The notes: a model not told the origin generated them from the letters alone. DNA of 64,000 nucleotides from Corynebacterium rouxii (GCF_902702935.1 NZ_LR738855.1:1116001-1180000), one strand, 5' to 3'; shown: positions 9,815-29,180, counted from the first letter of the stretch. Numbers and translations: made by a program.

Positions 9815-10975
9815 ATGAGTTCACAAGGAGTAACTGCTCCACTGGGGTTTGTTGCGGCAGGTGCGACTGCAGGAATTAAGCCATCCGGAAACAAAGATAT
9901 GGCGTTGGTTGTAAACCAAGGGCCGGAATTTGTTGGTGCAGCGGTATTTACTCGGAATCGGGTGGTGGCATCGCCAGTCAAGTACACAAAGAAAGCGGTT
10001 GCAAACGGTACTTTGCGTGCAGTTCTTTACAATTCTGGCAATGCGAACGCTTGTAATGGTGTGCAAGGGGACAAGGACGTGCACGAAATCGTGGACTATC
10101 TTGCCTCAAATTTGAAGATAGATCCACTAGACATAGCGGCATGCTCCACTGGTCTCATTGGAGAGCCGCTTCCAGTGATCAAGATAAAAGCAGGCGTCGA
10201 TAAGCTAATTCCTGCATTGGGGGATAACGGCAGGGAAGCGGCAGAGTCGATCATGACGACCGATACGGTCGCCAAAGAAACTATTGTCAAGTGTAATGGC
10301 TGGACATTAGGGGGTATGGGTAAAGGTGTTGGCATGATGGCGCCTTCCCTCGCCACGATGTTGGTATGTCTTACTACTGATGCTTGTGTGACCCAAGAAC
10401 AAGCTCACGCTGCTTTGTCCAAGGCATGCGACGTGACTTTTAATACTCTCGATATTGATGGTTCAACCTCTACCAATGACACCGTAATTTTGTTGGCAAA
10501 TGGGGCATCGGGAATCGCGCCCCCTGAATCAGAATTTAACGACGCTGTCCTTCAGGCTTGTGCTGATCTTGCCGATCAGCTGCAAGCTGATGCTGAAGGC
10601 GTGACAAAACGTGTGCGTATTACTGTGACCGGAACAACTACGGATTCCCAAGCGCTGAATGCGGCTAGAACTTTGGGGCGAGACAACCTGTTCAAGTGTG
10701 CGATGTTTGGTTCTGATCCGAACTGGGGGCGAGTTCTAGCTGCAGTTGGAATGGCTGATGTTGACATGGATCCAGATAACATATCGGTATATTTCAATGA
10801 TCAAGCAGTATGCCTGCAATCTGGAGGTACTCCAGAAGCCCGTCAGGTGGACCTCTCTGGAATTGATATCGATGTTCGAGTTGATCTTGGAACAGGGGGA
10901 CCTGGAAAGGCTTTTGTTCGAACGACCGATCTATCACATCAATACGTTGAAATTAACTCAGCGTATTCCTCATAA
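9815..10975 (+). CDS. argJ: Bifunctional ornithine acetyltransferase / N-acetylglutamate synthase
   Basis: Recycles the acetyl group from N-acetylornithine to glutamate, which makes the arginine pathway cyclic. The 386-residue precursor contains the self-cleavage site in [16 protein letters not shown] (between Ala and Thr, giving alpha and beta chains), the [13 protein letters not shown] loop and the C-terminal [12 protein letters not shown] 9815 is preferred: AAGGGA (9803-9808) sits six bases upstream and the protein then starts [12 protein letters not shown], like other corynebacterial ArgJ. The frame is open further 5' into the end of argC, and ATG 9809 is the alternative. It lies 76 bases after argC. 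Confidence 0.95.
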   Translation: MSSQGVTAPLGFVAAGATAGIKPSGNKDMALVVNQGPEFVGAAVFTRNRVVASPVKYTKKAVANGTLRAVLYNSGNANACNGVQGDKDVHEIVDYLASNLKIDPLDIAACSTGLIGEPLPVIKIKAGVDKLIPALGDNGREAAESIMTTDTVAKETIVKCNGWTLGGMGKGVGMMAPSLATMLVCLTTDACVTQEQAHAALSKACDVTFNTLDIDGSTSTNDTVILLANGASGIAPPESEFNDAVLQACADLADQLQADAEGVTKRVRITVTGTTTDSQALNAARTLGRDNLFKCAMFGSDPNWGRVLAAVGMADVDMDPDNISVYFNDQAVCLQSGGTPEARQVDLSGIDIDVRVDLGTGGPGKAFVRTTDLSHQYVEINSAYSS

Positions 10976-11011
10976 CTCAAACATTTCAGACAAGAAAGCC
11001 GGTGTGGGGCT

Positions 11012-11936
11012 ATGACAGCCACTATCGATAACTTGACCTCACGAGAGCGTGCAACCGTACTGGCCGATGCGCTGCCATGGTTGCAGCGTTATCGCGACAA
11101 AATCGTCGTAGTTAAATACGGTGGCAACGCCATGGTAGACGAAGAGCTCAAAGCCGCTTTTGCGGCAGATATGGTCTTTCTTCGCACTGTAGGCGTTCGT
11201 CCGGTTGTTGTGCATGGTGGCGGCCCTCAAATTTCACAAATGCTGCAGCGCCTTGGCATCGAAGGTGAATTTAAGGGAGGATTTCGCGTTACATCGCCGG
11301 AAGTCCTTGAAATCGTTAGGATGGTCCTCTTTGGTCAAGTAGGTCGTGACCTAGTTGGACTGATTAACTCACACGGTCCTTATGCGGTGGGTACCTCTGG
11401 CGAGGATGCTGGTCTTTTCAGAGCCGAGAAGCGACTTGTAGAAATCGATGGGGAGCTAACCGATATTGGCCAAGTTGGCAATATTACAGCAGTCAACGCT
11501 TCAAGCTTGATGGATATCATTGATGCTGGTCGAATTCCGGTAGTTTCGACCATTGCTCCAGGTGATGATGGGTCGGTGTACAACATCAACGCTGATACAG
11601 CTGCAGGAGCGTTGGCTGCTGCGCTGTCCGCCGAACGCCTACTTATCCTTACTAATGTTGAAGGTCTCTATACCGACTGGCCGAATAAAGAGTCGTTGGT
11701 ATCAGTGATTGGTGCTGAGAAGTTGCGTGAAAAGCTTTCATCGTTGGATTCGGGAATGATTCCTAAAATGGAAAGCTGTGCAGACGCGGTCACTCATGGT
11801 GTTTCAGCAGCTCACGTAATTGATGGGCGAGTCGCACATTCAGTGCTTCTGGAATTACTGACTTCGGGCGGCGTTGGGACCATGGTGGTTCCCGATACAG
11901 AAATGACAAATGGAACAGTGTATCGAAAGGATAATC

Positions 11937-11944
<8 letters not shown>
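11012..11944 (+). CDS. argB: Acetylglutamate kinase
   Basis: Phosphorylates N-acetylglutamate, the committed step and in corynebacteria the point of arginine feedback inhibition. The 310-residue product has the amino-acid-kinase signatures VVKYGGNAM and [11 protein letters not shown], the [13 protein letters not shown] nucleotide region and the GMIPKMESC loop. The N-terminal extension before VVKYGG (about 30 residues) fits the arginine-sensitive hexameric type. The stop overlaps the start of argD by eight bases, indicating coupled translation. Confidence 0.96.
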
Positions 11945-14166
<2,222 letters not shown>

Positions 14167-14194
14167 TTTATCGACTGGCATTTCATTTGTTTTA

Positions 14195-14239
14195 GTCTGA
14201 CTTTGTACTATTTAGTATCAGGCGTGAAGTCAGACTTTT
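14195..14239 (+). terminator. Hairpin with T-run between argF and argR
   Basis: GTCTGACTT (14195-14203) pairs with AAGTCAGAC (14227-14235), followed by TTTT. An inner pair TACTA/TAGTA sits around TT. It may partly terminate the argCJBDF transcript and so set the level of argR. Confidence 0.6.
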
Positions 14240-14271
14240 CCCCGCGTTTTAAGTTCTTTAAGGATGAATCT

Positions 14272-14763
14272 ATGAGCATTGCCCCGATTACTAGGACGGT
14301 TCGTCAAGCACTTATTTTGGATTTGCTCGAGCAAAACCAAGTGTCGAGTCAGATGCAGTTGTCGGAATTATTAAAACAACGCGGCGTCGACATCACTCAA
14401 GGTACTTTGTCGCGCGATTTAGATGAGCTCGGAGCTAAAAAAATCCGCCCTAATGGTGGGCGTGCATTTTATGCCGTAGGGACTTCTGAGGATGCTACGT
14501 CCTCTACGACGGCGGGAACTCGTGAAAAATTACGAAAAATGTTAGACGATCTTTTGGTGTCAGTAGACCACTCTGGAAACATTGCAGTGTTGCGTACACC
14601 TCCGGCGGGGGCCCCCTTTTTAGCCTCCTTTATTGATCGTGTTGGAATGGACGAGGTTGTAGGGACCATTGCGGGCGACGACACCGTGTTTGTGCTGGCG
14701 CGTGACCCTATGACAGGCAAAGAATTGGGAGAATTTCTAAGCCAACGACGAACCTCACTCTAA
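14272..14763 (+). CDS. argR: Arginine repressor ArgR
   Basis: Hexameric arginine-dependent repressor of the arg genes. The 163-residue product has an N-terminal winged helix-turn-helix (residues about 10-75, [36 protein letters not shown]) and a C-terminal oligomerisation and arginine-binding domain ([16 protein letters not shown], with the GD(D) arginine motif). The start is ATG 14272, with TAAGGA at 14259-14264. Its place inside the arg cluster, after argF and before argG, is typical of Corynebacterium. Confidence 0.96.
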   Translation: MSIAPITRTVRQALILDLLEQNQVSSQMQLSELLKQRGVDITQGTLSRDLDELGAKKIRPNGGRAFYAVGTSEDATSSTTAGTREKLRKMLDDLLVSVDHSGNIAVLRTPPAGAPFLASFIDRVGMDEVVGTIAGDDTVFVLARDPMTGKELGEFLSQRRTSL

Positions 14764-14835
14764 AAATGAGTTATCAGTTTCACTAAACTCCATGCCAGTG
14801 TGTTGTCTTTTCTATAAAAGGCGTAAACTATCCGT

Positions 14836-14860
14836 TTGACTTAATATATGCAGAATTTCT
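14836..14860 (+). promoter_or_regulatory. Possible ArgR/promoter region upstream of argG
   Basis: The 157-base argR-argG gap contains TTGACT (14836-14841) followed by TAATATATGCAGAATT. The reverse complement contains TGCATATAT, resembling TGCATAGTAT upstream of argC. The exact -10 is not clear. A second candidate pair, TTGTCT (14803-14808) and TAAACT (14824-14829), has only 15 bases of spacing. Confidence 0.3.
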
Positions 14861-14920
14861 TGGTGCTGTAGATACTTTGAACTTTCTGTATTGCAAAAGC
14901 TTTATTCGAAGGAGAAAACC

Positions 14921-17553
<2,633 letters not shown>

Positions 17554-17559
17554 CATAGA

Positions 17560-17592
17560 AAATGCCAGTGAAGAGATGCACTGGCATTTTTC
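17560..17592 (+). terminator. Terminator of argGH
   Basis: AAATGCCAGTG (17560-17570) pairs with CACTGGCATTT (17579-17589) and continues into TTT. A classic intrinsic terminator seven bases after the argH stop. Confidence 0.9.
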
Positions 17593-17646
17593 TTATTTGG
17601 GGTAGCGATATGAGTATTGCCTGTTGGGATAGGTACAATGCCAATC

Positions 17647-17829
17647 ATGAGTATTGACCCTAAGCTGCTTGAAGTGCTGGCCTGCCCTCAGGATAAAGGC
17701 CCACTAAAATATCTCGAGGCGGAACAAGTCCTCGTTAATGAACGCCTCGGGATTGCCTATCGAATTGATGACGGCATTCCAGTAATGCTTGTCGACGAAT
17801 CAATCGCGTGGCCACCAGCAGAAAAATAA
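17647..17829 (+). CDS. Trm112-like small protein (UPF0434 type)
   Basis: The 60-residue product reads MSIDPKLLEVLACPQDKGPL ... YRIDDGIPVML, the Trm112p/YcaR fold. The bacterial members are small, often zinc-binding proteins of uncertain role; eukaryotic Trm112 activates methyltransferases. Only one cysteine (LACPQ) is present, so a full zinc site is doubtful. ATG 17647 is preferred: TACAAT at 17634-17639 ends seven bases before it, which suggests a leaderless mRNA. tyrS begins 13 bases after its stop, so the two are probably co-transcribed. Confidence 0.85.
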   Translation: MSIDPKLLEVLACPQDKGPLKYLEAEQVLVNERLGIAYRIDDGIPVMLVDESIAWPPAEK

Positions 17830-17842
17830 TTAGGGATCTTTT

Positions 17843-19105
17843 ATGAACATTATCGACGAACTCCAATGGCGTGGCCTGATTAATCAGTCCACCAACATCG
17901 ACGCGTTGCGAGAAGCATGCGAAAAACCGATCACACTATACTGCGGATTTGATCCAACTGGTGACTCTCTACACGCAGGTCACTTGGTACCGATGATTAT
18001 GCTCCGACGTTTCCAAGAAGCTGGTCACCGACCGATTACTCTTGCTGGGGGTGCAACAGGTTTTATTGGGGATCCACGCGATGTGGGGGAGCGCTCTATG
18101 CTGTCCCAAGATACTATCGAGCACAATCTTGAGTCGATTAAAAAACAACTTCGGTCATTTGTCCGCTTTGACGGTGATAATCCAGCCATCATGGTAAACA
18201 ATGCGGACTGGACTATGTCGATGTCTGTTGTGGATTTTTTGCGTGATGTCGGAAAAAACTTTTCACTAAATACGATGCTTGATCGTGAAACTGTTAAGCG
18301 ACGCTTGGAAACGGACGGAATTTCCTACACAGAGTTTTCCTACATGCTGCTCCAGGCTAATGATTTTGTTCAGCTGAATCGTGAATACGACTGTGTATTG
18401 CAGATCGGTGGTGGAGATCAGTGGGGCAACATTGTTTCGGGTGTCGATCTCAATCGTCGAATATCCGGAACAAAAACTCATGCACTGACCGTTCCTCTTG
18501 TAACTGATGCCCAGGGGCAGAAATTTGGTAAGTCAACGGGCGGCGGAAAGCTTTGGCTTGATCCCGAGAAAACCTCTGCATATTCGTGGTATCAATATTT
18601 CCTCAATGCGGGAGATTCTGTAGTCATTGATTACCTTCGATGGTTTACTTTCTTAACTCAAGAAGAAATCGCCGAATTAGAAACTGAAGTGCAAGAGCGT
18701 CCTCACCAAAGAGCAGCACAACGCCGACTTGCTCAAGAGATGACCGATTTAGTTCATGGGCACGCTGCAACTGTTTCGGTAGAGCTGGCCGCTCAGGCAC
18801 TTTTCGGCCGAGCTTCGTTAGGAGATTTAGATGAAGCTACGTTGGAAGGCGCATTGTCTGAAACCGTCATTTTTGAAGTAGCTGAAGGCGAATCGCCCAC
18901 GATTGTCGATCTTCTAATTGGTGTAGGTCTTGTTGATTCGAAGGGTGCAGCCCGTAGAACAATTAAAGAAGGCGGTGCATACGTCAATAATGAGCGAATT
19001 GAATCAGAAGATTGGCAACCAACTGATGAGGTTTTGCTACATGGAACATGGTTGGTGCTTCGCAAAGGCAAGAAAAACTTTGCAGGTGTGAAGTACTCCG
19101 CATAA
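17843..19105 (+). CDS. tyrS: Tyrosyl-tRNA synthetase
   Basis: Charges tRNA-Tyr. The 420-residue class I enzyme has the HIGH-like motif [16 protein letters not shown], the tyrosine-binding region [26 protein letters not shown], the KMSKS-like loop [15 protein letters not shown] and a C-terminal S4-type RNA-binding domain ([26 protein letters not shown]). It is close behind the Trm112-like gene and is followed by a long palindromic terminator, after which the rRNA operon begins. Confidence 0.97.
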   Translation: MNIIDELQWRGLINQSTNIDALREACEKPITLYCGFDPTGDSLHAGHLVPMIMLRRFQEAGHRPITLAGGATGFIGDPRDVGERSMLSQDTIEHNLESIKKQLRSFVRFDGDNPAIMVNNADWTMSMSVVDFLRDVGKNFSLNTMLDRETVKRRLETDGISYTEFSYMLLQANDFVQLNREYDCVLQIGGGDQWGNIVSGVDLNRRISGTKTHALTVPLVTDAQGQKFGKSTGGGKLWLDPEKTSAYSWYQYFLNAGDSVVIDYLRWFTFLTQEEIAELETEVQERPHQRAAQRRLAQEMTDLVHGHAATVSVELAAQALFGRASLGDLDEATLEGALSETVIFEVAEGESPTIVDLLIGVGLVDSKGAARRTIKEGGAYVNNERIESEDWQPTDEVLLHGTWLVLRKGKKNFAGVKYSA

Positions 19106-19115
19106 AGATCGATAT

Positions 19116-19157
19116 TTAAGGTCCAATCTCACGTTTTCTCGTGAGATTGGACCTTAA
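19116..19157 (+). terminator. 18-bp perfect palindromic terminator after tyrS
   Basis: TTAAGGTCCAATCTCACG (19116-19133) is exactly complementary to 19140-19157 around a TTTTCT loop. It isolates tyrS from the rRNA operon. T-runs are short on both sides. Confidence 0.75.
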
Positions 19158-19728
19158 GTCATTTTAATATCTTCAAAACCGTTCTACCTGCGGGTTTGTG
19201 TGTTTGTGTGAACGTGTGTAACTTATAGCGAGTCGCCGACGCTGAGAGGTTGTTCGGATAAGACAAAATTTTTAGAAATAGTGTTGATTCTGTTTGACTT
19301 TATGTTCATCAGGGTTTAACGTTTCATTCACCGCAAAGTTCTGATCGTCATTGTGATGGTGGTTGGTGTTGTGTGTGCGTGTTGTTTGAGAACTCAATAG
19401 TGTGCCAATGTACTTTTGATTCCCATCCTTGATTGATCTTGGGTGGGGGTTGGATTCTAAGAAAAAGATACATGCAATGATAACAGGCATGATGTGTCAT
19501 ACGGCCGGCAAGTGTGCCATGGCTTGTAAATAACATTTGTGGTTGTTGTGAATTGTTGTATTGGTGGTCATTGTTATTTTTTCCCCGTCAAGGGATGGTG
19601 ACCATGTTTGATAGAGCAAATCATTATTTTTTTATTTTGCCAGTTGCAAACAATTGTTGTTTGTGGTGGTTTTTAGCCAGTTGGTTGGGCTTGTTCCAGC
19701 TTGAAGGTTGGTCTTTTGACTGATTTTT
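19158..19728 (+). promoter_or_regulatory. rRNA operon promoter and leader region
   Basis: About 570 bases without a convincing protein gene. TTGACT (19294-19299) and TAACGT (19317-19322), 17 bases apart, are a plausible rrn promoter; other weaker pairs exist. Near 19384-19402, TTGAGAACTCAATAGTG resembles the actinobacterial rRNA antitermination (boxA-like) leader element, and a near copy occurs before 23S rRNA at 21529-21560. The rest is T/G-rich leader sequence likely involved in pre-16S processing. Confidence 0.65.
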
Positions 19729-24690
<4,962 letters not shown>

Positions 24691-24829
24691 TGTGTAACGA
24701 GCAAAAATATATAGCATTATTGAGCGTGTCACCTGTTGGGTGATAGTGAAGGTATGAAAGTGTTTCTCGCGTCTGCTGTGCAGTGTCTGGCATGACACGC
24801 CTTCTTCGTGTGGGTGGTTGGTTGTGTGT

Positions 24830-24945
24830 GTTGGTGGTTATTGTGTCGGGGGTACGCCCGGTCCCTTTCCGAACCCGGAAGCTAAGCCCGATTGCGCTGA
24901 TGGTACTGCACCTGGGAGGGTGTGGGAGAGTAGGTCGCCGCCAAC
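24830..24945 (+). rRNA. rrf: 5S ribosomal RNA
   Basis: GTTGGTGG at the 5' end pairs with CCGCCAAC at the 3' end. The interior contains GGTCCCTTTCCGAACCCGGA, AGCTAAGCC and GATGGTACTGCACCTGGGAG, typical of 5S rRNA. About 116 nt; last gene of the rRNA operon. Confidence 0.95.
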
Positions 24946-24971
24946 CTAAAACTTAAAAATGATATGGTAAG

Positions 24972-25010
24972 GCGTGTGCAGAAGAGAATATTCTTTTCTG
25001 TGCACGCTTT
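24972..25010 (+). terminator. rRNA operon terminator
   Basis: GCGTGTGCAGAAGAGAA pairs with TTCTTTTCTGTGCACGC over 17 positions (three G-T wobbles), followed by TTT. It lies 26 bases after 5S rRNA. Confidence 0.85.
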
Positions 25011-25044
25011 ATCGCATATTACGTAATTTCAAAGGACTTTCTCT

Positions 25045-26166
25045 ATGGCTGATTCCTCATCACGTAGCTCACACGACGGACCTTGCCGTTCCAACGAAGG
25101 GCGACCACGTGGAGGTAGCTACGGTAAAAAGCGTTCAGAAGGTGGAAAACCTCGGCGCTCTGGTAACCAAAACTCTGAGTCACGTGGTGGTCAAGGCCAC
25201 GGTAAGCGATGGGAAAAACAGGACGGCGACCGTCGTAGCTATAGAGGAGATTCTGAGAATTCGCAACGGCGAAATGACCGCGACGGTGGCGAACGGAAAC
25301 GTGGTGACCGTAAGGGCTATCGTTCAGATCGTCCTGGCAACCGCGGTGAACGTCGAGATGATTATCGTGGTGATCGCGGAAATCGCTTCGAGTCAAAGGG
25401 CCTAAAGCGCCAGCATAGCCAGCGTGGCGGTTCTGATCGTGATAAGCATTTCAATGGGCCTATGCGTTCTGGATATCGAGAAGAACGTATTACCAAGCGC
25501 CTAAATGAGCCAGCATTGCCCGCGGATATCGACGTGCGAGATCTTGACCCTATGGTGCTTCAAGATCTAAAGGTATTAGCTAAGGATAACGCCGACGCAG
25601 TTGCAAAGCATATGATTATGGCTGCCGTTTGGATGGCTGAAGATCCAGAATTAGCTTTGAAGCACGCACGTGCTGCCAAAGACCGCGCTGGAAGAGTTGC
25701 AATCGCTCGTGAGACCTGCGGTATTGCTGCTTACCATGCAGGTGAATGGAAAGAAGCCTTGTCTGAGCTTCGTGCTGCGCGTCGAATGAGTGGCGGCCCA
25801 GGGCTTATCGCAGTCATGGCTGACTGTGAACGTGGTTTAGGACGTCCAGAAAAGGCTATTGAACTAGCTCGTGATGAAGACACTAAGCATCTGGATCACG
25901 ATACTCGTATCGAGCTTGCAATCGTGGTTGCTGGCGCACGTCTTGATTTGGGCCAATCTGAGTCTGCAGTAGCAATTTTAGAGAGCATGAATCCAAAAGA
26001 AAGTGCTTCTGGACTCGAAGCAGCTCGGCTGTCTTATGCCTATGCTGATGCATTGCTGCAAGCTGGAAGAAAAGAAGATGCTCGTCGTTGGTTCACAATT
26101 TGCAAAGAACAAGATATTGATGAGACTACCGATGTAGTTGATCGCTTGGAGTCCCTCAGCCATTAA
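25045..26166 (+). CDS. Protein with Arg/Gly-rich disordered N-terminus and helical-repeat C-terminus
   Basis: 373 residues in two parts. Residues 1 to about 150 are low-complexity and strongly basic, rich in R, G, D, S and Y, with many RG, GDR and RGD units, resembling RGG-type RNA-binding tails. Residues from about 155 form alpha-helical pairs resembling tetratricopeptide repeats (HARAAKDRAGRVAIARETCGIAAYHAGEWKEALSELRAARRM; LSYAYADALLQAGRKEDARRWF). Position matches M. tuberculosis Rv1691 (TPR-like), whose function I do not know. The ATG follows AAAGGAC. It lies just after the rRNA operon terminator; a role with RNA or ribosomes is a guess from composition and position. Confidence 0.85.
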   Translation: MADSSSRSSHDGPCRSNEGRPRGGSYGKKRSEGGKPRRSGNQNSESRGGQGHGKRWEKQDGDRRSYRGDSENSQRRNDRDGGERKRGDRKGYRSDRPGNRGERRDDYRGDRGNRFESKGLKRQHSQRGGSDRDKHFNGPMRSGYREERITKRLNEPALPADIDVRDLDPMVLQDLKVLAKDNADAVAKHMIMAAVWMAEDPELALKHARAAKDRAGRVAIARETCGIAAYHAGEWKEALSELRAARRMSGGPGLIAVMADCERGLGRPEKAIELARDEDTKHLDHDTRIELAIVVAGARLDLGQSESAVAILESMNPKESASGLEAARLSYAYADALLQAGRKEDARRWFTICKEQDIDETTDVVDRLESLSH

Positions 26167-26215
26167 TTTGTGCTTGATTGAACTCTGATCTCTTTCGTCC
26201 ACTATGCTGATACGC

Positions 26216-27199
26216 ATGACTGTTTTGGATGAGTATGATGCCCTGTTGTTTGACTTAGACGGTACTGTCTGGGAAGGCGGTAGGGCGTTACCCTTTGCCG
26301 TTGATTCAATTAATCAAGCAAATCTTCCGCTTATGTATGTGACCAATAATGCTTCGCGTGGTCCAGAAGCAGTCGCTTCTCTGTTGTCGGATATGGGTAT
26401 TTTTACTCAACCTGAACAGGTTCTTACCTCAGCTCAGGCGGCCATTGATCTAGCACGTAAAGAGGTACCTGTAGGTAGCAACGTCTTGGTGTTAGGCACT
26501 GATTCGTTTAAATCGCTGGCTGCTGACGCTGGATATACGGTTGTGGCTTCTGCAGAGATGAAGCCAGTTGCTGTCTTCCATGGTCATAACCCAGCCACCG
26601 GTTGGACTGAGTTGAGCGAGGCCGCTCTGGCAATTAGAAGTGGCGCGAAATATTACGCTTCAAATTTAGATACAACTCTTCCGAGTGAACGAGGGCTTTG
26701 TATCGGCAATGGTTCTATGGTGGCGGCTGTTGTGAGCGCAACTGGTGTTCAACCCGTTGCGGCGGGCAAACCGGGCGCCGCTATGTTTTATGTTGCCGCT
26801 GAAAAACTGGCTTCAGCGCGTCCGTTAGCTATCGGCGATCGTTTAAATACCGATATTGCTGGCGGCGTGGCTGCGGGTTTTGATACCCTGCATCTTCTTA
26901 CAGGCGTATCCCAGCATTGGGCGCTCATTAATGCTATTGAATCGGAACGCCCAACTCTTATAGCAGAGGATTTACGTTCTCTTAGTTCTGATAGAAGGTC
27001 GTTAATGCCTCATATGCAGGGAGGTTTTAACGCTTATCTCCAAGGATGTGACATTCTTCTTGATGGTGGTTCGATGGTTTCGACTTCGATGGAAGCATTG
27101 AGATCAGTGTTGTCTGTTGCTTGGCAAAATGCTGGCTTTGGAGGCACCGTCAAACCAATCAGTGAGCATGCTGTTCGGTGTATGTCTGACTGGCGTTAA
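26216..27199 (+). CDS. HAD-superfamily sugar phosphatase, NagD type
   Basis: 327 residues. HAD motif I is LLFDLDGTVWEGG (nucleophile Asp), motif II MYVTNNASRG, the lysine motif AGKPGAAMFYVA and motif IV IGDRLNTDIAGG, all intact with the type IIA cap between. Such enzymes dephosphorylate small phosphates; the M. tuberculosis homolog Rv1692 is described as a glycerol-3-phosphate phosphatase. About 75 C-terminal residues lie beyond the HAD core. The start ATG 26216 has TATGCT (26203-26208) seven bases upstream and no ribosome site, so it is probably leaderless. The stop shares a base with the next small ORF. Confidence 0.92.
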   Translation: MTVLDEYDALLFDLDGTVWEGGRALPFAVDSINQANLPLMYVTNNASRGPEAVASLLSDMGIFTQPEQVLTSAQAAIDLARKEVPVGSNVLVLGTDSFKSLAADAGYTVVASAEMKPVAVFHGHNPATGWTELSEAALAIRSGAKYYASNLDTTLPSERGLCIGNGSMVAAVVSATGVQPVAAGKPGAAMFYVAAEKLASARPLAIGDRLNTDIAGGVAAGFDTLHLLTGVSQHWALINAIESERPTLIAEDLRSLSSDRRSLMPHMQGGFNAYLQGCDILLDGGSMVSTSMEALRSVLSVAWQNAGFGGTVKPISEHAVRCMSDWR

Positions 27200-27378
27200 T
27201 GAGTGGATCGTGTCCAATGGAAATTCCTAAGCCTCATGATCCTCAAAGTGTTTCTATTAACCCATCTCAAATTGCGGCAAAAATAAGTGAAGTATTGGCA
27301 CAAAATCCCAATAGTCTCCACGATGAAGCCCAGCTATTAATGCGGGCTCATTCACTATTACATGATGCGCTTTCCTAA
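27199..27378 (+). CDS. Small conserved-position protein, 59 residues, unknown function
   Basis: ATG 27199 overlaps the stop of the HAD phosphatase by one base (TAATG) and the frame runs 59 codons to TAA 27376-27378. A second start at ATG 27217 (MEIPKPHDP) is possible. The N-terminus is Pro/Ser-rich and the C-terminus (EAQLLMRAHSLLHDALS) looks like an amphipathic helix. M. tuberculosis has a small ORF, Rv1693, in the same slot between the phosphatase and tlyA, which supports a real gene. No function is known to me. Confidence 0.7.
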   Translation: MSGSCPMEIPKPHDPQSVSINPSQIAAKISEVLAQNPNSLHDEAQLLMRAHSLLHDALS

Positions 27379-27420
27379 AATGGGGATGGCACACATCGTT
27401 ATCGGAAAGAGCTACAACAG

Positions 27421-28242
27421 ATGCAACCTAAAAGGCGCCTCGATGCCGAGCTTGTTCGTCGTAAAATCGCACGCTCTCGCGAGCAAGCAGTAGAGATGAT
27501 TAAAGATGGCCGAGTCTACGTACAGGGTTTCATTGCCCAAAAGCCAGCTACTCAAGTGACCCCAGAGGCGTCGATTCGTGTCGAGGACGCCGGTTTGGAT
27601 GATTGGGCATCTCGTGGGGCTCATAAATTATTGGGTGCGCTCGAAGAGTTTAAATCTAAAGGCTTGAATGTTTCTGGACGTCGTGCGCTTGATGCAGGTG
27701 CTTCAACTGGCGGTTTCACAGATGTTTTATTACGGGAGTCTGCTTCTGAGGTCGTAGCAGTCGATGTTGGGTATGGTCAGCTAATTTGGCGGCTACAAAA
27801 TGATGATCGCGTTAAGGTTTTGGACCGTACCAATATTCGAAATCTGACCTTGGAAATCACAGAAGGCCCCTGCGATTTAATGGTGGGGGATCTCTCATTT
27901 ATTTCCCTCAAGCTCACGTTGCCAGCTATCGCAACTTGCATGAGTGATGGTGCGGACCTTTTACCTATGGTTAAACCTCAGTTCGAGGTAGGTAAAGAAC
28001 GACTGGGTCACGGCGGGGTCGTCCGTGACCCAAAGCTTCGGGCAGAAGTTACCGAAGATATCGCATTATTTGCTCAGCAACTAGGTCTTAGCTTTATCGA
28101 CGCAGTTGCGTCACCGTTACCTGGCCCATCAGGAAATGTTGAGTATTTCCTTTGGTTGAAAAAGGATGCAGGCAGGTCTGCTAGAAGCTTACAAGAGATT
28201 CATGAAAAAGTCGTGGAAGCAGTGCAGAAAGGTCCGCAGTAA
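27421..28242 (+). CDS. tlyA: TlyA, 16S/23S rRNA 2'-O-methyltransferase
   Basis: 273 residues. An N-terminal S4 RNA-binding domain (RRLDAELVRRKIARSREQAVEMIKDGRVYVQG) is followed by an FtsJ-like SAM domain with the loop ALDAGASTGGFTDVLL. TlyA methylates cytidines in both rRNAs and in mycobacteria determines capreomycin sensitivity. The old hemolysin label is probably misleading. Catalytic-type residues are seen in RGAHKL, VGDLSFISL and MVKPQFEVGK. The stop overlaps the start of nadK (TAATG). Confidence 0.93.
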   Translation: MQPKRRLDAELVRRKIARSREQAVEMIKDGRVYVQGFIAQKPATQVTPEASIRVEDAGLDDWASRGAHKLLGALEEFKSKGLNVSGRRALDAGASTGGFTDVLLRESASEVVAVDVGYGQLIWRLQNDDRVKVLDRTNIRNLTLEITEGPCDLMVGDLSFISLKLTLPAIATCMSDGADLLPMVKPQFEVGKERLGHGGVVRDPKLRAEVTEDIALFAQQLGLSFIDAVASPLPGPSGNVEYFLWLKKDAGRSARSLQEIHEKVVEAVQKGPQ

Positions 28243-29180
28243 TGACTATTGATTCCCTTGAAGATCGCAGAGTTTTACTAGTTCCCCATACCGGAAGACC
28301 ACAAAATGTTGCTTCAGCTGCATTGGCTGCTGAGCTTCTCGACGATTCAGGTGTGGGAGTTCGTGTACTCGTTCCGGCCGAAGACACGACGGTTGCAACA
28401 CATCCAGTTTTGGGACAATTTGAGCGAGTTTCTCATTCTCCGGAAGCGACTCGAAGTATTGATCTAGTACTGGTATTAGGCGGTGACGGTACATTTCTGC
28501 GTGCAGCTGATCTCGCCCATGGTGCTGATCTACCAGTGTTAGGTATTAACCTAGGCCATGTTGGTTTTTTGGCCGAATGGGAGAAAGATTCTTTAGACGA
28601 AGCTGTCCGTAGAGTTACAAAAGGAAGTTTCAGAATTGAAGAGCGCATGACTCTCGATGTCAGCGTTTACGATTCAGATGGTGCTGCTATTGGTCGAGGG
28701 TGGGCTTTGAATGAAGTTAGTATCGAAAATAGCAATCGAAGTGGTGTTTTGGATGCAACATTAGAAATTGATAGTCGGCCTGTAAGCTCATTTGGGTGTG
28801 ATGGCGTCATTGTTTCAACACCTACAGGCTCGACCGCTTATGCTTTTTCCGCAGGTGGTCCCGTATTGTGGCCTGAGCTAGACGCAATTTTGGTCGTTCC
28901 AAACAACGCACATGCACTATTCACCAAGCCTCTAGTAGTAAGTCCTCGGTCATCGGTGGCCGTGGAATCGCATCCTAGTGCATTTCCTGCAACTGCCGTC
29001 ATGGATGGATTTCGTTCGATTTCTGTCCCGCCAGGCGCACGAGTAGAAGTCAGACGCGGTGCTCAATCGATTAAGTGGGTGCGGTTGGATGATATCCCGT
29101 TTACAGACAGACTTGTTACAAAATTGCGACTGCCTGTAGAAGGGTGGAGGGGACCGAAGAAGCATGATTCCACAGGTTAA
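28242..29180 (+). CDS. nadK: NAD kinase
   Basis: Phosphorylates NAD to NADP. The 312-residue product has LVLGGDGTFLRAADLA (GGDG motif), the NE motif in ALNEVSIEN and CDGVIVSTPTGSTAYAFSAGGP. ATG 28242 overlaps the tlyA stop by one base; the tlyA-nadK-recN order is common in actinobacteria. About 120 bases follow before recN, with a LexA-like box, so recN has its own promoter. Confidence 0.96.
   Translation: MTIDSLEDRRVLLVPHTGRPQNVASAALAAELLDDSGVGVRVLVPAEDTTVATHPVLGQFERVSHSPEATRSIDLVLVLGGDGTFLRAADLAHGADLPVLGINLGHVGFLAEWEKDSLDEAVRRVTKGSFRIEERMTLDVSVYDSDGAAIGRGWALNEVSIENSNRSGVLDATLEIDSRPVSSFGCDGVIVSTPTGSTAYAFSAGGPVLWPELDAILVVPNNAHALFTKPLVVSPRSSVAVESHPSAFPATAVMDGFRSISVPPGARVEVRRGAQSIKWVRLDDIPFTDRLVTKLRLPVEGWRGPKKHDSTG

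Noticed and set aside
17843-19105. T-box or other tRNA-sensing leader for tyrS or pheST
   Set aside because: The upstream gaps are 13 bases (tyrS) and about 40 leader bases (pheS), too short for a T-box.
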